64,000 bases of DNA, taken from contig NZ_RHHV01000019.1 in the NCBI RefSeq assembly GCF_003710905.1, forward strand, positions 233,402 through 297,401, in the 5' to 3' direction. Numbering within the stretch: position 1 is the first letter of the stretch; the number at the start of each line of letters is the position of its first letter. Source of the stretch: Brevibacillus parabrevis. Lineage in GTDB: Bacteria > Bacillota > Bacilli > Brevibacillales > Brevibacillaceae. Both the position numbers and the translations under genes were made by a program. A model generated the notes under the pieces. That model had not been told where the DNA came from. It saw only the letters and a list, made by a program, of their open reading frames with translations, and did no database searches. This document shows, piece by piece, positions 1-8,842 of this stretch.

Positions 1-592
1 AAGCGAGAAGCGCATACAAGCCGACCAAGAGCACGTTGGTCAAGTACGTGTTCAGCCGCTCTTTGCGGCGTGCCCCTTTGCGATTGAAGCGATATTGCAG
101 CGCGAAGACAAAGAACGGGCCGATCCCGAACATGACGAGCGGATTGCGGTAGATGCGGTAAGCGATTTTGCGCCAGAGCGGAGCCGCGAGGTATTCGTCC
201 ACGGTCAAAATCCAGATGTCGCCGACACCGCGCTTGTCGAGGTTGCTGCTCGTGGCGTGGTGAATCGAATGGCTTTGCTTCCACTGTTCGTACGGCACGC
301 AAGTAATCACGCCCGTAATCGTGCCGAGAATGTCATTGGCCCGCCGGCTTTTGAAAAAAGACTGATGGCAGCAATCGTGAAAAATGATGAAGGTGCGAAT
401 GACAAAACCAGCTGTGATGATGACCAGCGGCAACGTCAGCCAGTACGAGACGGACAGGCTGAGATAGGCACCGTACCAAAGAAAAAGCAAGGGAACAATC
501 GTGTTGATCATTTGGCGAATACTCGATTTCGTATCCGTTTTTTCAAAGGGAGCCACATTCTTTTTCAACTGGGCGATGTTCGATTGATGCAT
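1..592 (-). CDS. Fatty acid desaturase, 3' end cut by window edge
   Basis: Membrane fatty acid desaturase that would introduce a double bond into membrane lipid acyl chains. The first 197 codons are visible; the C-terminal third lies outside the window. Two of the family's histidine boxes can be read: HDCCH at residues 72-76 and HSIHH at 108-112, with hydrophobic segments before the first box and after the second. The ATG at 592 is preceded at 8 bases by a strong GAGGAGGA ribosome-binding site (601-608). It is transcribed alone from a region with a TACAAT -10 candidate (657-662, minus strand) and a palindrome further upstream. Bacillus des (delta-5 desaturase, cold-induced through DesKR) is the closest family I can name; whether this one is cold-regulated is inference. 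Confidence 0.88.
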   Translation of the reverse strand, partial: MHQSNIAQLKKNVAPFEKTDTKSSIRQMINTIVPLLFLWYGAYLSLSVSYWLTLPLVIITAGFVIRTFIIFHDCCHQSFFKSRRANDILGTITGVITCVPYEQWKQSHSIHHATSSNLDKRGVGDIWILTVDEYLAAPLWRKIAYRIYRNPLVMFGIGPFFVFALQYRFNRKGARRKERLNTYLTNVLLVGLYALLA

Positions 593-708
593 CAATTGGT
601 TCCTCCTCGATATGAAGCGCGTATGACTGGATGACCAGACGCAATTTTCTATCTTTATTGTAGAAAATGCGCTCGGTTCGCTGTAGTCATAAACGTCAAG
701 TCGAGGGT

Positions 709-722
709 ATGACAAATGTCAT
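709..722. promoter_or_regulatory. Palindrome ATGACA-AA-TGTCAT upstream of the desaturase
   Basis: Perfect inverted repeat, 6-2-6, lying 47-60 bases upstream of the TACAAT hexamer (657-662, minus strand). No good -35 box is visible at the right distance, which fits an activator-dependent promoter. In Bacillus subtilis the des promoter is activated by DesR at a similar distance; equating this site with a DesR box is inference. Confidence 0.4.
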
Positions 723-763
723 GGTTGAACAAATCAACTGGAAATTTTAGGATATGTGAACAC

Positions 764-1498
764 TCACGAAAAATACTCCAACAAGTAAACCGTCTGCTCT
801 TCCGGCTTGAGCAAAGCAAACACCGTTCCGCCGCCGATGACCGACATGAAGCGGAAGCGCTCTGTCGCGCCGCATACCATGCTCTCCTCGATCCCGTAAT
901 CGTGGGTGACATTCCACTGCAAGTTCATGAAAAACTCTCCGCTCATCTCCCGGGCTGTCTCCTGATCGATCAGGACGTCGGAATCGTCGTGCCCCCAGTC
1001 CTCCGTCAGCTCCGTGATGTGCCGAAACTCGCCAGTCAGCTCGTAATGGTACTTCGTAAACTCATAGCTGTAGAAGCCTTCGACATAATAGTCCACGTCA
1101 AAATCAGCCAGCTCGGCCAGCCCGTCCATGATTCGTTCCTTATACGCCTTGAGCGTTACTTTATCCTTCAAATATTCCTGCTTGTTTTGGGCAAAATCAG
1201 CCTGCAAATAGGCGTGGACTTCCTCCACATTTCCTCCGCCGAAGACGTCCAGGTTGCCGAGAAATTCGTACTTGCCCGCCACGTAACGGAAGCCGAAAAA
1301 GTTGTTCTCGGCGTGTTTGTACTCTTTCTCGCAGTAAAGGCCATCTGTGCCGAGCAGATGAAGCTGGTAGACACTTCCCTCGTGCAGATGAGAAAACGTG
1401 AGCAACGGCCGGAAATAGCAAGCGAGCCGCTCATCCACAAAAACCTCGCTCGCTTTCGGATACATGATCACTTTTTGTTCCTGCTGATTTTTCTCCAT
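764..1498 (-). CDS. Unrecognised 244-residue cytoplasmic protein
   Basis: No family recognised. Acidic, aromatic-rich protein without a signal peptide or membrane segment; a glycine-rich stretch (FGGGN) lies near residue 90, an acidic DFDVDYY stretch near 135, and SVIGGG near the C-terminus. The ATG at 1498 is chosen because GGAGGAGAG lies 5 bases upstream; a longer reading of ten more residues lacks a ribosome-binding site. It follows the gene at 1541-2365 by 42 bases on the same strand, so the two are probably cotranscribed. Function unknown. Confidence 0.7.
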   Translation of the reverse strand: MEKNQQEQKVIMYPKASEVFVDERLACYFRPLLTFSHLHEGSVYQLHLLGTDGLYCEKEYKHAENNFFGFRYVAGKYEFLGNLDVFGGGNVEEVHAYLQADFAQNKQEYLKDKVTLKAYKERIMDGLAELADFDVDYYVEGFYSYEFTKYHYELTGEFRHITELTEDWGHDDSDVLIDQETAREMSGEFFMNLQWNVTHDYGIEESMVCGATERFRFMSVIGGGTVFALLKPEEQTVYLLEYFS

Positions 1499-1540
1499 GT
1501 TTCTCTCCTCCACTTCTCTCTTTGGCATTTTTGTCTCTAT

Positions 1541-2365
1541 CTACATCCACGTACCGAAAAGGTCTTGTACTGCCTGCCTGGAATAGCCATCCTCGCCCCG
1601 CCAGTTGACTACCGCGAAAAAGTCGTTTTTTCCGCCGCGGCCCGGCCTGTCTTTGGTCGTCGCCAAAATGCCTGCCGACGCGAGAATTTCCATGAATGCG
1701 TCCCGCTCATTTTTGCTGGACGGAAAAAGCCCGGCAAGCCGCTTCTCCAGTTGACGTGCAGCATCTGTAGGCTCGCAGCTTTCAATCGCGGCAAGCACCT
1801 GGCGCCAGATCGCCACGTCTGCCACTGTGACTTCCAGCTCCAGCTCCGGCTCCTTGCTCATGAGCTGCAAATCTTGCAACACATACGGAAGGTAATTCAA
1901 ACGAACGCCGCCCCACTTGTGTCTTTCAAAATTCAGCACGTTCATATCTTCCTCCGTGTACGATTCCAGACCTGCGATATGATAGCTGTCGCATACATAG
2001 CAATCTCCGTACATGGCGTAGGCAACCCCGTTTGCTGGAGCGGTGTAGCGGCCTGCATTGCTTTCAAACGAATGCTGCACAAACTGACGGGTCAATACCC
2101 AGCTTGCGAGTGCGCTGCGCAAGTGAATTTTTCGGGTGGACAAGCTGTGCAAAAAGGCTTTCGCCACCTTCTCCTTCGTCACTTGTTCGTGCAATTCCAC
2201 GATTTGCCGCACCGCCTCATCGTGATGAATCGTGAGCGGATCGAACATCATCCCTTTGCTTTTTGCATAAACAAAATCTTCCCCCTCGTATACATAAGGA
2301 CGGTCTTTCCAGCCTTGGCTGCTCCAGAATGTCTTCAGCAAAATTTGCTTCGCTTTTTTATCCAT
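1541..2365 (-). CDS. Unrecognised 274-residue protein
   Basis: No family recognised. Starts MDKKAKQ at 2365, with GGAGGA about ten bases upstream; the 29 extra codons of the open frame further upstream are probably not translated. No signal peptide or membrane segment. It contains a GDCYVCDSYH segment near the middle, an aromatic-rich region (ERHKWGGVRLNYLPY) around residues 145-160, and a W-rich C-terminus. It is first in a two-gene unit with 764-1498. Nothing in the neighbourhood suggests a role. Confidence 0.7.
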   Translation of the reverse strand: MDKKAKQILLKTFWSSQGWKDRPYVYEGEDFVYAKSKGMMFDPLTIHHDEAVRQIVELHEQVTKEKVAKAFLHSLSTRKIHLRSALASWVLTRQFVQHSFESNAGRYTAPANGVAYAMYGDCYVCDSYHIAGLESYTEEDMNVLNFERHKWGGVRLNYLPYVLQDLQLMSKEPELELEVTVADVAIWRQVLAAIESCEPTDAARQLEKRLAGLFPSSKNERDAFMEILASAGILATTKDRPGRGGKNDFFAVVNWRGEDGYSRQAVQDLFGTWM

Positions 2366-2489
2366 AGAAGGTTTCCTCCGATTTGTTTTTCCCTTCCATA
2401 TTTTAGCGCATAATTTGTTCCTGACTATCAGACTATAAGCCTCATTTTCCAAAATTTATCGTCTGGGACTGCCATTCCCAAATAACAAC

Positions 2490-2520
2490 AAGACCCCATC
2501 CAGCTGACGGATGAGGTCTT
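2490..2520. terminator. Terminator after the siderophore-binding lipoprotein
   Basis: Hairpin AAGACCCCATCC / GGATGAGGTCTT with a 7-base loop, T-rich on both flanks. It lies directly downstream of the minus-strand gene ending at 2549 and separates it from the 1541-2365 gene. Confidence 0.75.
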
Positions 2521-2548
2521 GTGTTTTTGTTTTGGCTTTAAGCCGCTA

Positions 2549-3583
2549 TTATTTTACGTCGAGGCGCTTCATGATGTCGTCGAGCAACAAGTTGGCTGCT
2601 TTGACGCCGCCTGCTGTGTTCCAGATCGTTTCGCTTACTTGGAATACTTGATTGTTTTTCGCCACGTTCAACGATTTGAATACCGGGCTGTCCATCCATT
2701 TTTTCGACATTTCGGTGATCGCTGTGTCGCCTTTCGCTTCCGATACCCAGTAGAACAGGACATCCCCGTCCATTACAGACATGCCTTCTTCGGAAACAAA
2801 TTCCGCGAAGTTGTCTACATTTTGCGAGTCTGGACGCGCTACACCCAACTGGTCGAGCAAAACGCCGCTGAACGTATCTTTTTGATAAATTTGCACGCCT
2901 TTTTTCGAGTATTTCACTACAGATACTTTCGTTCCGATCTTGGAACCGAGCTTCTCTTTCGCAGCTGCTACGCGATCGTCGAACTCTTTGAGCACTTTCT
3001 CGCCTTCTGCTTGCTTGTTCAACGCTTCTGCGTACAGCTTGAAGTTGGTTTTCCATCTGCCGGACAGCTCTTCGGAGAACACGGTTGGCGCAATTTTGGA
3101 CAGTTGATCGTACACTTTCTCGTGACGAACTTTGTTACCGATGATCAGATCAGGGTTCAGTCCGACGATGGCTTCGAGGTTCGGTTCATTTTCAAAGCCC
3201 AAAGCCTCTACTCCTGCCATCTCATCCTTGATGTGATCGTACCAAGGCTCGCCATCCCACGATTGCACAGCAGCAACTGGTTTCACTCCCAGCGCCAGCA
3301 AAGCTTCTGTACCTTCGTTGGTCAGGATGACAACGCGTTGCGGTGTCCCTTTGATTTTGGTAGTACCCATGGCGTGCTTGACTTCGCGCTCAGCGTTGGC
3401 ATCTGCTGCCGGAGCGGTTTGAGCTGGCGCTGTGCTTGTTTCTGTCGTCGCCGCTGGCTGGGTTTGCGTTTGTTGCGCCTGGTTGGCTCCGCCTCCGCAA
3501 CCTGCCAGAACAACCAACATGCAAAACGCGAACAAGCTGGTCATAATATGGCGCATGGAACGTGCGCTAGTCTGTCTTTTCAT
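2549..3583 (-). CDS. Siderophore-binding lipoprotein (FecB/YfiY type)
   Basis: Extracellular binding protein of an iron-siderophore ABC importer. The 344-residue product has a lipoprotein signal peptide with lipobox VLAGC (Cys29), a 45-residue Gln/Thr/Ala-rich linker, then a FecB/BtuF-type two-lobe domain: KGTPQRVVILTNEGTEALLALG opens the first lobe, PDLIIG follows, and a long connecting helix (KVLKEFDDRVAAAKEKL) separates the lobes. ATG 3583 is chosen because it starts the signal peptide and a GGGGG stretch lies 11 bases upstream. It is monocistronic with a Fur box just upstream and a terminator downstream. It resembles Bacillus YfiY; the ligand (probably a hydroxamate or carboxylate siderophore) is inference. 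No permease or ATPase is cotranscribed. Confidence 0.85.
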   Translation of the reverse strand: MKRQTSARSMRHIMTSLFAFCMLVVLAGCGGGANQAQQTQTQPAATTETSTAPAQTAPAADANAEREVKHAMGTTKIKGTPQRVVILTNEGTEALLALGVKPVAAVQSWDGEPWYDHIKDEMAGVEALGFENEPNLEAIVGLNPDLIIGNKVRHEKVYDQLSKIAPTVFSEELSGRWKTNFKLYAEALNKQAEGEKVLKEFDDRVAAAKEKLGSKIGTKVSVVKYSKKGVQIYQKDTFSGVLLDQLGVARPDSQNVDNFAEFVSEEGMSVMDGDVLFYWVSEAKGDTAITEMSKKWMDSPVFKSLNVAKNNQVFQVSETIWNTAGGVKAANLLLDDIMKRLDVK

Positions 3584-3619
3584 AACGAGATATGCCCCCA
3601 CTTCTATCGTTCACTTGAT

Positions 3620-3634
3620 TGATAACAATTATCA
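3620..3634. promoter_or_regulatory. Fur box (7-1-7)
   Basis: TGATAAC-A-ATTATCA, one mismatch from the Bacillus Fur consensus TGATAAT-N-ATTATCA, 37 bases upstream of the lipoprotein start at 3583. It implies iron-repressed expression. Confidence 0.85.
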
Positions 3635-3687
3635 ATTGATAGTATATAGAGACTGCTCGCGCTTTTCCATGCACGCCATTGTCCGTT

Positions 3688-5337
3688 TTATATGGACGGG
3701 ATTGCCTTCAAAAAATACGACATGCAATTGTGGATCATGTACTCCCTGCCGAGCGGTCCCCACGGGTCCCAATCTCTTGTTTCCGGATAGTAGACCTGTT
3801 TCTCGCGCACGGCGCGCAAGCTTCTCCACAACGGATTGTGCCAGAGACGCTCCACATGCTCTTTTTCGCTCCAGAACAGGATGATTCTCTCCGGGTCCAG
3901 CTCAAGCAGCGTCAGCAGGGCATCGGGTTTGTACGAAGCGTGCGTCACGCGAGGATCGGGCTGGAAACCGAGCTTGTAGTAAAACAGGTCAGTCAACGCA
4001 TGGCCTTCCGTTCCGTACAGCCGCACCTCGTCTTCCAGCACTCTCACGATCGTCCAATGACCTTTTCGCGTAACCGGGAGCAGCGCGTCTTTTGCCTGTT
4101 TTTCCACTTTGTCTACATGGTGGATCACCCGTTCGGCCTGGCTCTCCTTGTTGAAGACGGTCGCAAGCTGAAGCTGGTACTCGTACCATTTCAAATAGCC
4201 GTTGAAAATGACTGCCTCGCCCAGCTTCGCCCACTGCCGCTGCTCCTTCTCCGCGCCCGTGTCAATCTGCACGATTACATCCGGCGACAAGGACAAAATA
4301 TCTTGCGGCGTAATGCTCTGCTCGGCATTGAGCGCCTTCGTGCCGCGCAGACGCTGCTGCAAATAAATCGGGAATCCGGTTCTCGTCGAAAAATAATTCG
4401 GAAAAGAAGGAGCCGCAATCGGCTGGATGCCAATCGCCAGAAAATGATCCTGCAAAAACAGCTTGCTTGCCACAGCCACTCGCTGTCCTGCCTGCTTCAT
4501 GTAGATTTGCGGCGACAAGCCTTCGCGCTTTTTGAACAGGCGGCTGAAATACAGCTCATCCGAGAAGCCGACGCTGCGCGCTACATCCTTGACCCGATTG
4601 GCGGAGGAAGATTCGCAGAGCATCGCTTTCGCCTCGTCCATTCTCAGCTGCGTCAAATACTCTCCGGGCGTCATTCCCACCGCCCGCTTGAACGCGCGGC
4701 AGTACGAGCTTGGCGTAAGACCAGCCAGCTTTGGCAAAGCGCCAAGATCCAGTGCTTCGCGAAAATGCTTTTTCATATAGTCAATCGTCGCGGCAACAGA
4801 GGTGTCGCCTCCCTGCTGGCGAGCTTTTTGCTCCTCGCAGGCGGTTGCAAGCAAATCGCAGAACAGCGCCTGCGCACGCAAATACGAGACGCAATCTTCT
4901 TCCGCTTCCTGTCCCAGCCGGAACAGCTCCTCCAGCTTCGCCGCGAACGACACCGCCGAAGAGACAGGGAATACTTCCGCTCCTGTCCACTGTTCGGCTG
5001 GATGCGGCTGCTCTGTGTGCAGCGCCACTTCCTCATCCCTGCCAGTGCTCGTGACAGCTCCCAGCGCTCCCGTCCGTGCGTACTGCAATCGGTATATGTG
5101 AACCGGCCCTGCGTGGAAAACCAGCTCGTCTACGTGCATCGCAGGAGTCAGCATGATGAGCTTGCCTGCTTCCAGCACATGCTTTTTCGCGTTGACGGTA
5201 ATTTCCCCGCTTCCCTCCGCCACGTAGCACAGGACGTAATCACTCACTCGCAGCTGCTCCAGACGAAACCCTTTTTTCAACCGATGCTTGCGAAAAGCTG
5301 TCCATACATATGCATGACAATTCCGGCCATTCCTCAT
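3688..5337 (-). CDS. btr: AraC-type regulator fused to a siderophore-binding domain (Btr-like)
   Basis: Cytoplasmic regulator of about 549 residues. An N-terminal cupin-like part (residues 1-160) is followed by two AraC helix-turn-helix motifs (about 175-275; LGALPKLAGLTPSSYCRAFK and VKDVARSVGFSDELYFSRLFKK), then a FecB/BtuF-type substrate-binding domain of about 270 residues. In Bacillus subtilis a protein of this architecture, Btr, activates siderophore uptake when it binds ferri-siderophore; this one sits among uptake genes and likely does the same. A GTG at 5346 has an SD only 2 bases away; ATG 5337 is better spaced from AGGGAT and is preferred. No signal peptide, as expected. Which of the nearby importers it controls cannot be read from the sequence. 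Confidence 0.85.
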   Translation of the reverse strand: MRNGRNCHAYVWTAFRKHRLKKGFRLEQLRVSDYVLCYVAEGSGEITVNAKKHVLEAGKLIMLTPAMHVDELVFHAGPVHIYRLQYARTGALGAVTSTGRDEEVALHTEQPHPAEQWTGAEVFPVSSAVSFAAKLEELFRLGQEAEEDCVSYLRAQALFCDLLATACEEQKARQQGGDTSVAATIDYMKKHFREALDLGALPKLAGLTPSSYCRAFKRAVGMTPGEYLTQLRMDEAKAMLCESSSANRVKDVARSVGFSDELYFSRLFKKREGLSPQIYMKQAGQRVAVASKLFLQDHFLAIGIQPIAAPSFPNYFSTRTGFPIYLQQRLRGTKALNAEQSITPQDILSLSPDVIVQIDTGAEKEQRQWAKLGEAVIFNGYLKWYEYQLQLATVFNKESQAERVIHHVDKVEKQAKDALLPVTRKGHWTIVRVLEDEVRLYGTEGHALTDLFYYKLGFQPDPRVTHASYKPDALLTLLELDPERIILFWSEKEHVERLWHNPLWRSLRAVREKQVYYPETRDWDPWGPLGREYMIHNCMSYFLKAIPSI

Positions 5338-5382
5338 CAGACTCACATCCCTGCTTTCGTCCCAACATCGGTCCTATACAAG

Positions 5383-5431
5383 AAAAAAGTAGACAAGCAT
5401 GATTGAAAATCTTTTGCCTGTACTACTTTTT
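5383..5431. terminator. Bidirectional-type terminator between the permease and btr
   Basis: AAAAAGTAG-ACA-AGC pairs with GCCTGTACTACTTTTT across a 17-base loop, with A/T tracts on both sides. It ends the siderophore permease operon (minus strand) and isolates btr. Confidence 0.7.
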
Positions 5432-5456
5432 CCCGTTGGATCATGTTGGGTTTCTA

Positions 5457-7547
5457 TTAGCGTATTTTTGCTGCACGAAACATCAAGATGAACAAATACG
5501 GCGCTCCCAGCAGCGCAACGACGATGCCGGAAGGGATGTCTTTGGGGATCATCACGACTCTCCCCAACAGATCAGATGCAGCCAGCAATACCGCACCCAA
5601 TAATGCGGAAACGACGACGGCTTTGCGATGGTGGGCACCAACCAAAAGCCGCGCCGCATGAGGGGCGAGCAGGCCGATAAAGCCGACGGCCCCCACGCTG
5701 GCGACTGCCGCAGAAGCGAGCAATACCGCAATCGTTGCTACGGCCAGCCTCGTCTGGCGCACTTTCAGCCCCAAGCCGACTGAACTCTCGTCGTTAAAAG
5801 CGAGCAAATCGACACGTCGTCCCAGCCACCACGCGAGCGGCGTCAGGATGACGATTGCGGGGAGCAGCCGACTGATTTCTGTCCAGCCGCGGCCGTATGT
5901 ACTGCCTGCCATCCAGGCGAGCGCCGGAGCCGCCAAAAGCTGCGCTTTGACAATCAAAATATTAATGAAGGCCGCGCCAGCAGCGGCTACCGCGATACCT
6001 ACCAATGTAAGAATAACCGGGTTTAACCCTCTGCGCCACGATACCGCGTACACAATCGCAGCGGCGGCGATCCCGCCGAGCATGGCTCCAAGCGGCATCC
6101 AGGAAGAAAACTGCGGGAACACAAGTAGCAGCAAAATCGCCCCTACGCCCGCACCGCTCGTCACCCCGACGATTTGCGGGTCTGCCAGCGGGTTGCGCAC
6201 AGCGCTCTGCATGAGACTGCCGCTGATCGCCAAGGCTACGCCCGCAAGCATCGCTGTCAATAACCGCGGCATTCTCAACTCAAACAACAGCTGGCTGTAC
6301 ATCTCGTTGCCTTGCCCCATGAACACGGCGATAATCTCGGACCACGGCAAATACAGATTGCCGATCGCCAAACCGGACATCCAGACGATAGCAAGCAGCA
6401 CACAGAGCAAAATTACAATTAGCGGATATGGAACAGAGCGCTGCCAGCCACCTACGCTCATGGATGTCTGCGCCCCGGAGCCAGTGCTACCGCTCAGCTT
6501 GCGAGATACTCGCATAGCCAGCCAAATCAGCCACGGCCCGCCAATCGCTGCCGTCACAGCGCCAGCTGGCAATTCCCCATAGGCGTTGATAAAAGTACGC
6601 GAGATCGTATCGGAAGCAACGAGAAGCGCGGCCCCCCAAATCGCGCTGATCGGCAACAGCCAAATGTGCCGTGTCAGTCCGCTAAGCCGCACCAAATGCG
6701 GAGCTACCAGACCGATAAAGCCGATCGGCCCGACCACGCTGACGCTGACACACGTAATCAAGATCGCGATGAGCATGGCAAAAAGACGCGTTTTGCCTAC
6801 TTTTTGCCCAAGCGATTGAGCCGTTTCTTCGTTGAAGCTGAGGACGTCGAGTTGTCTTGCCATCAGACAGCTTAACATAATTCCAAGCATAATCAGCGGC
6901 CAGCTGAACTGTACCCCTGACCAGTCGTTTTGCTTCAAAGAGCCTGATCCCCAGATGAAGATGCCTTGTGTCGTTTCTTCATTAAATAAAATGATGGCGC
7001 TGGTCAACGATGAAAACACGAGAGTCACGATCATCCCGGATAACGCCACGCGTATCGGTGTTCCTTTTCGCCCGCCCGCCATGTAGTACACAGCGGCGGC
7101 AGCCAGTATTCCCCCTGCCATGGCAAAAGGCAACGGATACTGGTGCAAAATCGCGGGCCAGAAAACCAGTCCGCAAACGACAAACATGTAGGCACCCGCA
7201 TTGACGCCCAAAGTCGTTTCCGAAGCAAGCGGGTTTCGCGTCACGGTTTGCATCATCGCTCCGGCGACCGCCAAAGCTGCGCCTGACAAAAGCCCCATCA
7301 CCGTTCTGGGCAGTCGTACGCCCTGAATCATCTGATGGTCCGCAATATCCTTGGGAGCAGTGATCGCCTCAATGACGGTGCGCACCGAAATATCCGCCAA
7401 GCCTTGCGTCAGGCTGACAAACGTGAGCAGCACCAACAGAACGAGGCCGCCAAGCAGCATCCATAACGGCCTCAAGCCTCCTCTTGAAGAAGAAGGGGCT
7501 TGATGGACGCCGCTTTGGGCATAGCTTTCACGCTTGGCGAGACTCAT
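5457..7547 (-). CDS. Fused double permease of a siderophore ABC importer (FhuB type)
   Basis: Membrane channel of an iron-siderophore importer. The 696 residues hold two complete FecCD permease units in tandem, each with about ten membrane helices. Each unit shows the early signature LRLPR/ELRMPRLL...SGAALAVAGAMMQ-like and the late signature (GPIGFIGLVAPHLVR in the first, GAVGFIGLLAPHAARLL in the second) that contacts the ATPase. Escherichia coli FhuB is fused in this way; Bacillus normally encodes two separate permeases (YfiZ, YfhA). The ATG overlaps the stop of the binding protein by four bases (ATGA), so translation is coupled. No ATPase gene follows; as for the Bacillus YfiYZ-YfhA system, a shared ATPase elsewhere in the genome is likely. 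Confidence 0.92.
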   Translation of the reverse strand: MSLAKRESYAQSGVHQAPSSSRGGLRPLWMLLGGLVLLVLLTFVSLTQGLADISVRTVIEAITAPKDIADHQMIQGVRLPRTVMGLLSGAALAVAGAMMQTVTRNPLASETTLGVNAGAYMFVVCGLVFWPAILHQYPLPFAMAGGILAAAAVYYMAGGRKGTPIRVALSGMIVTLVFSSLTSAIILFNEETTQGIFIWGSGSLKQNDWSGVQFSWPLIMLGIMLSCLMARQLDVLSFNEETAQSLGQKVGKTRLFAMLIAILITCVSVSVVGPIGFIGLVAPHLVRLSGLTRHIWLLPISAIWGAALLVASDTISRTFINAYGELPAGAVTAAIGGPWLIWLAMRVSRKLSGSTGSGAQTSMSVGGWQRSVPYPLIVILLCVLLAIVWMSGLAIGNLYLPWSEIIAVFMGQGNEMYSQLLFELRMPRLLTAMLAGVALAISGSLMQSAVRNPLADPQIVGVTSGAGVGAILLLLVFPQFSSWMPLGAMLGGIAAAAIVYAVSWRRGLNPVILTLVGIAVAAAGAAFINILIVKAQLLAAPALAWMAGSTYGRGWTEISRLLPAIVILTPLAWWLGRRVDLLAFNDESSVGLGLKVRQTRLAVATIAVLLASAAVASVGAVGFIGLLAPHAARLLVGAHHRKAVVVSALLGAVLLAASDLLGRVVMIPKDIPSGIVVALLGAPYLFILMFRAAKIR

Positions 7548-8581
7548 TTCGCCAGCAAATCAGCAGCTTTTTTCGCCATGATCTGTGCGGACAACGGACC
7601 GCCGTATGGCCACATGTCTCCGCCCAATGCGTAAATGCGGTTTTCTTTTACAAATTTGAGACCGTTCCAGACCGGATTGTTTTTCAGCTGGTTCTCGATG
7701 ACGTTATCATCATCTTGAATGATGTGCAGGAAGTTCGCATCCTGGAGCGCAGGCAGAGCCTCGACATCCGTCGTGGTCATTCCGTTCATTTCGAATTTCT
7801 TAGCCTTGTAAGCGTTAGTCAGACCGACGCGGTTCAAGATTTGAATCGCTGTGGAGTTGTCTGTGGACAGACGAAATTCTACGGCATTCTGGTTGCTGTA
7901 GCCCATCGCCAGTACGATTGGCGTTTTGTCCATGCCTGCTTTGACGATGCGCTCTTTTGCTTCGGCATACGTCTTGTCGAGGTCTTGCAATACTTTTTCT
8001 GCTTCGGCGTTTTTGCCCAAAATATCCGCGATTTCTTTGAAAGTGTCGATCATGCGGGTATACTGATCGCCCTGGCCTTCAGCCGGATTGGAATCAAACG
8101 CGATCGTCGGAGCGATTTTGCTCAATTCGTCGTAGTTGGCTTCCACATTTCGTTTCATCCCGATGATCAGGTCAGGCTTCGCCAGCATGATCGATTCCAG
8201 GTTTGGTGCGACGCGGCTGCCGACATCTACTACCTCTGGGGCAATTTCCACAGGGAGTTTCACCCATTTTTTCATATTCGGAATATCTGCAATCCCTACA
8301 GGTTGTACGCCGAGAGCCAGCACGTGCTCAGCGCTGCTCCATTCCAGTGCGACAACGCGTTTAGGAACACCTTTGATTGTTGTTTCTCCCATCAAGTGCT
8401 TTACCGTACGTACTTGCTCGGCAGATTTGTCTGCTTCCGGCTGCGGCGTTGCCGCGTTTGGCTGTGCCTGTCCGGAACCGGATTGCGTATTTTGGTTAGC
8501 GGCTCCTCCGTTCCCGCACGCTGCCAGCAAAAGCATAGCCGACAAAAAGACGAGCAGGATCGGCAATTTCATGAAACGCAT
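7544..8581 (-). CDS. Siderophore-binding lipoprotein, paired with the fused permease
   Basis: Binding lipoprotein of 345 residues with lipobox LLAAC (Cys22), a 35-residue Gln/Pro/Asn-rich linker and a FecB-type two-lobe domain (KGVPKRVVALEWSSAEHVLALG, then LAKPDLIIGMKRN). ATG 8581 is supported by AAGGGGGAG 7 bases upstream. It is the first gene of an operon with the permease at 5457-7547 and lies under a perfect Fur box. It shares its architecture with the product of 2549-3583; the pair may deliver different siderophores to the same permease. The ligand is unknown. Confidence 0.9.
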   Translation of the reverse strand: MRFMKLPILLVFLSAMLLLAACGNGGAANQNTQSGSGQAQPNAATPQPEADKSAEQVRTVKHLMGETTIKGVPKRVVALEWSSAEHVLALGVQPVGIADIPNMKKWVKLPVEIAPEVVDVGSRVAPNLESIMLAKPDLIIGMKRNVEANYDELSKIAPTIAFDSNPAEGQGDQYTRMIDTFKEIADILGKNAEAEKVLQDLDKTYAEAKERIVKAGMDKTPIVLAMGYSNQNAVEFRLSTDNSTAIQILNRVGLTNAYKAKKFEMNGMTTTDVEALPALQDANFLHIIQDDDNVIENQLKNNPVWNGLKFVKENRIYALGGDMWPYGGPLSAQIMAKKAADLLAK

Positions 8582-8655
8582 GTAATGACTCCCCCTTTTT
8601 CTTTGCAAGCATTCTAAAGATGATTACTGGTGATGGTCATGTCTTCCACTATGCA

Positions 8656-8670
8656 TGATAATGATTATCA
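8656..8670. promoter_or_regulatory. Perfect Fur box (7-1-7)
   Basis: TGATAAT-G-ATTATCA, a perfect match to the Bacillus consensus and extended by one more pair at each end, 75 bases upstream of the start at 8581. Confidence 0.92.
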
Positions 8671-8842
8671 TTTTCCTTGTCAATATTAGAATATGCAAAT
8701 AAATCAATAGCCTGAGTCATTTACTACATGAAAAAAAGACACCTGCTCAGTCAAGAGACAAATGCCCTTTTTCTTAGAATTGAAGACACTTTTTTAATGC
8801 CTGCATGAAGGTAAGTTGATCCTGATTACTTTGTAAGACCTT

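Noticed and set aside
716..2413. 565-codon open frame on the plus strand opposite two minus-strand genes
   Set aside because: It has no ribosome-binding site, reads as His/Arg/Phe-rich sequence without domain features and mirrors the codon pattern of the real genes on the other strand.
3679..5406. 575-codon plus-strand frame opposite btr
   Set aside because: It is the antisense shadow of an AraC/binding-protein gene with clear domains; composition is not protein-like.
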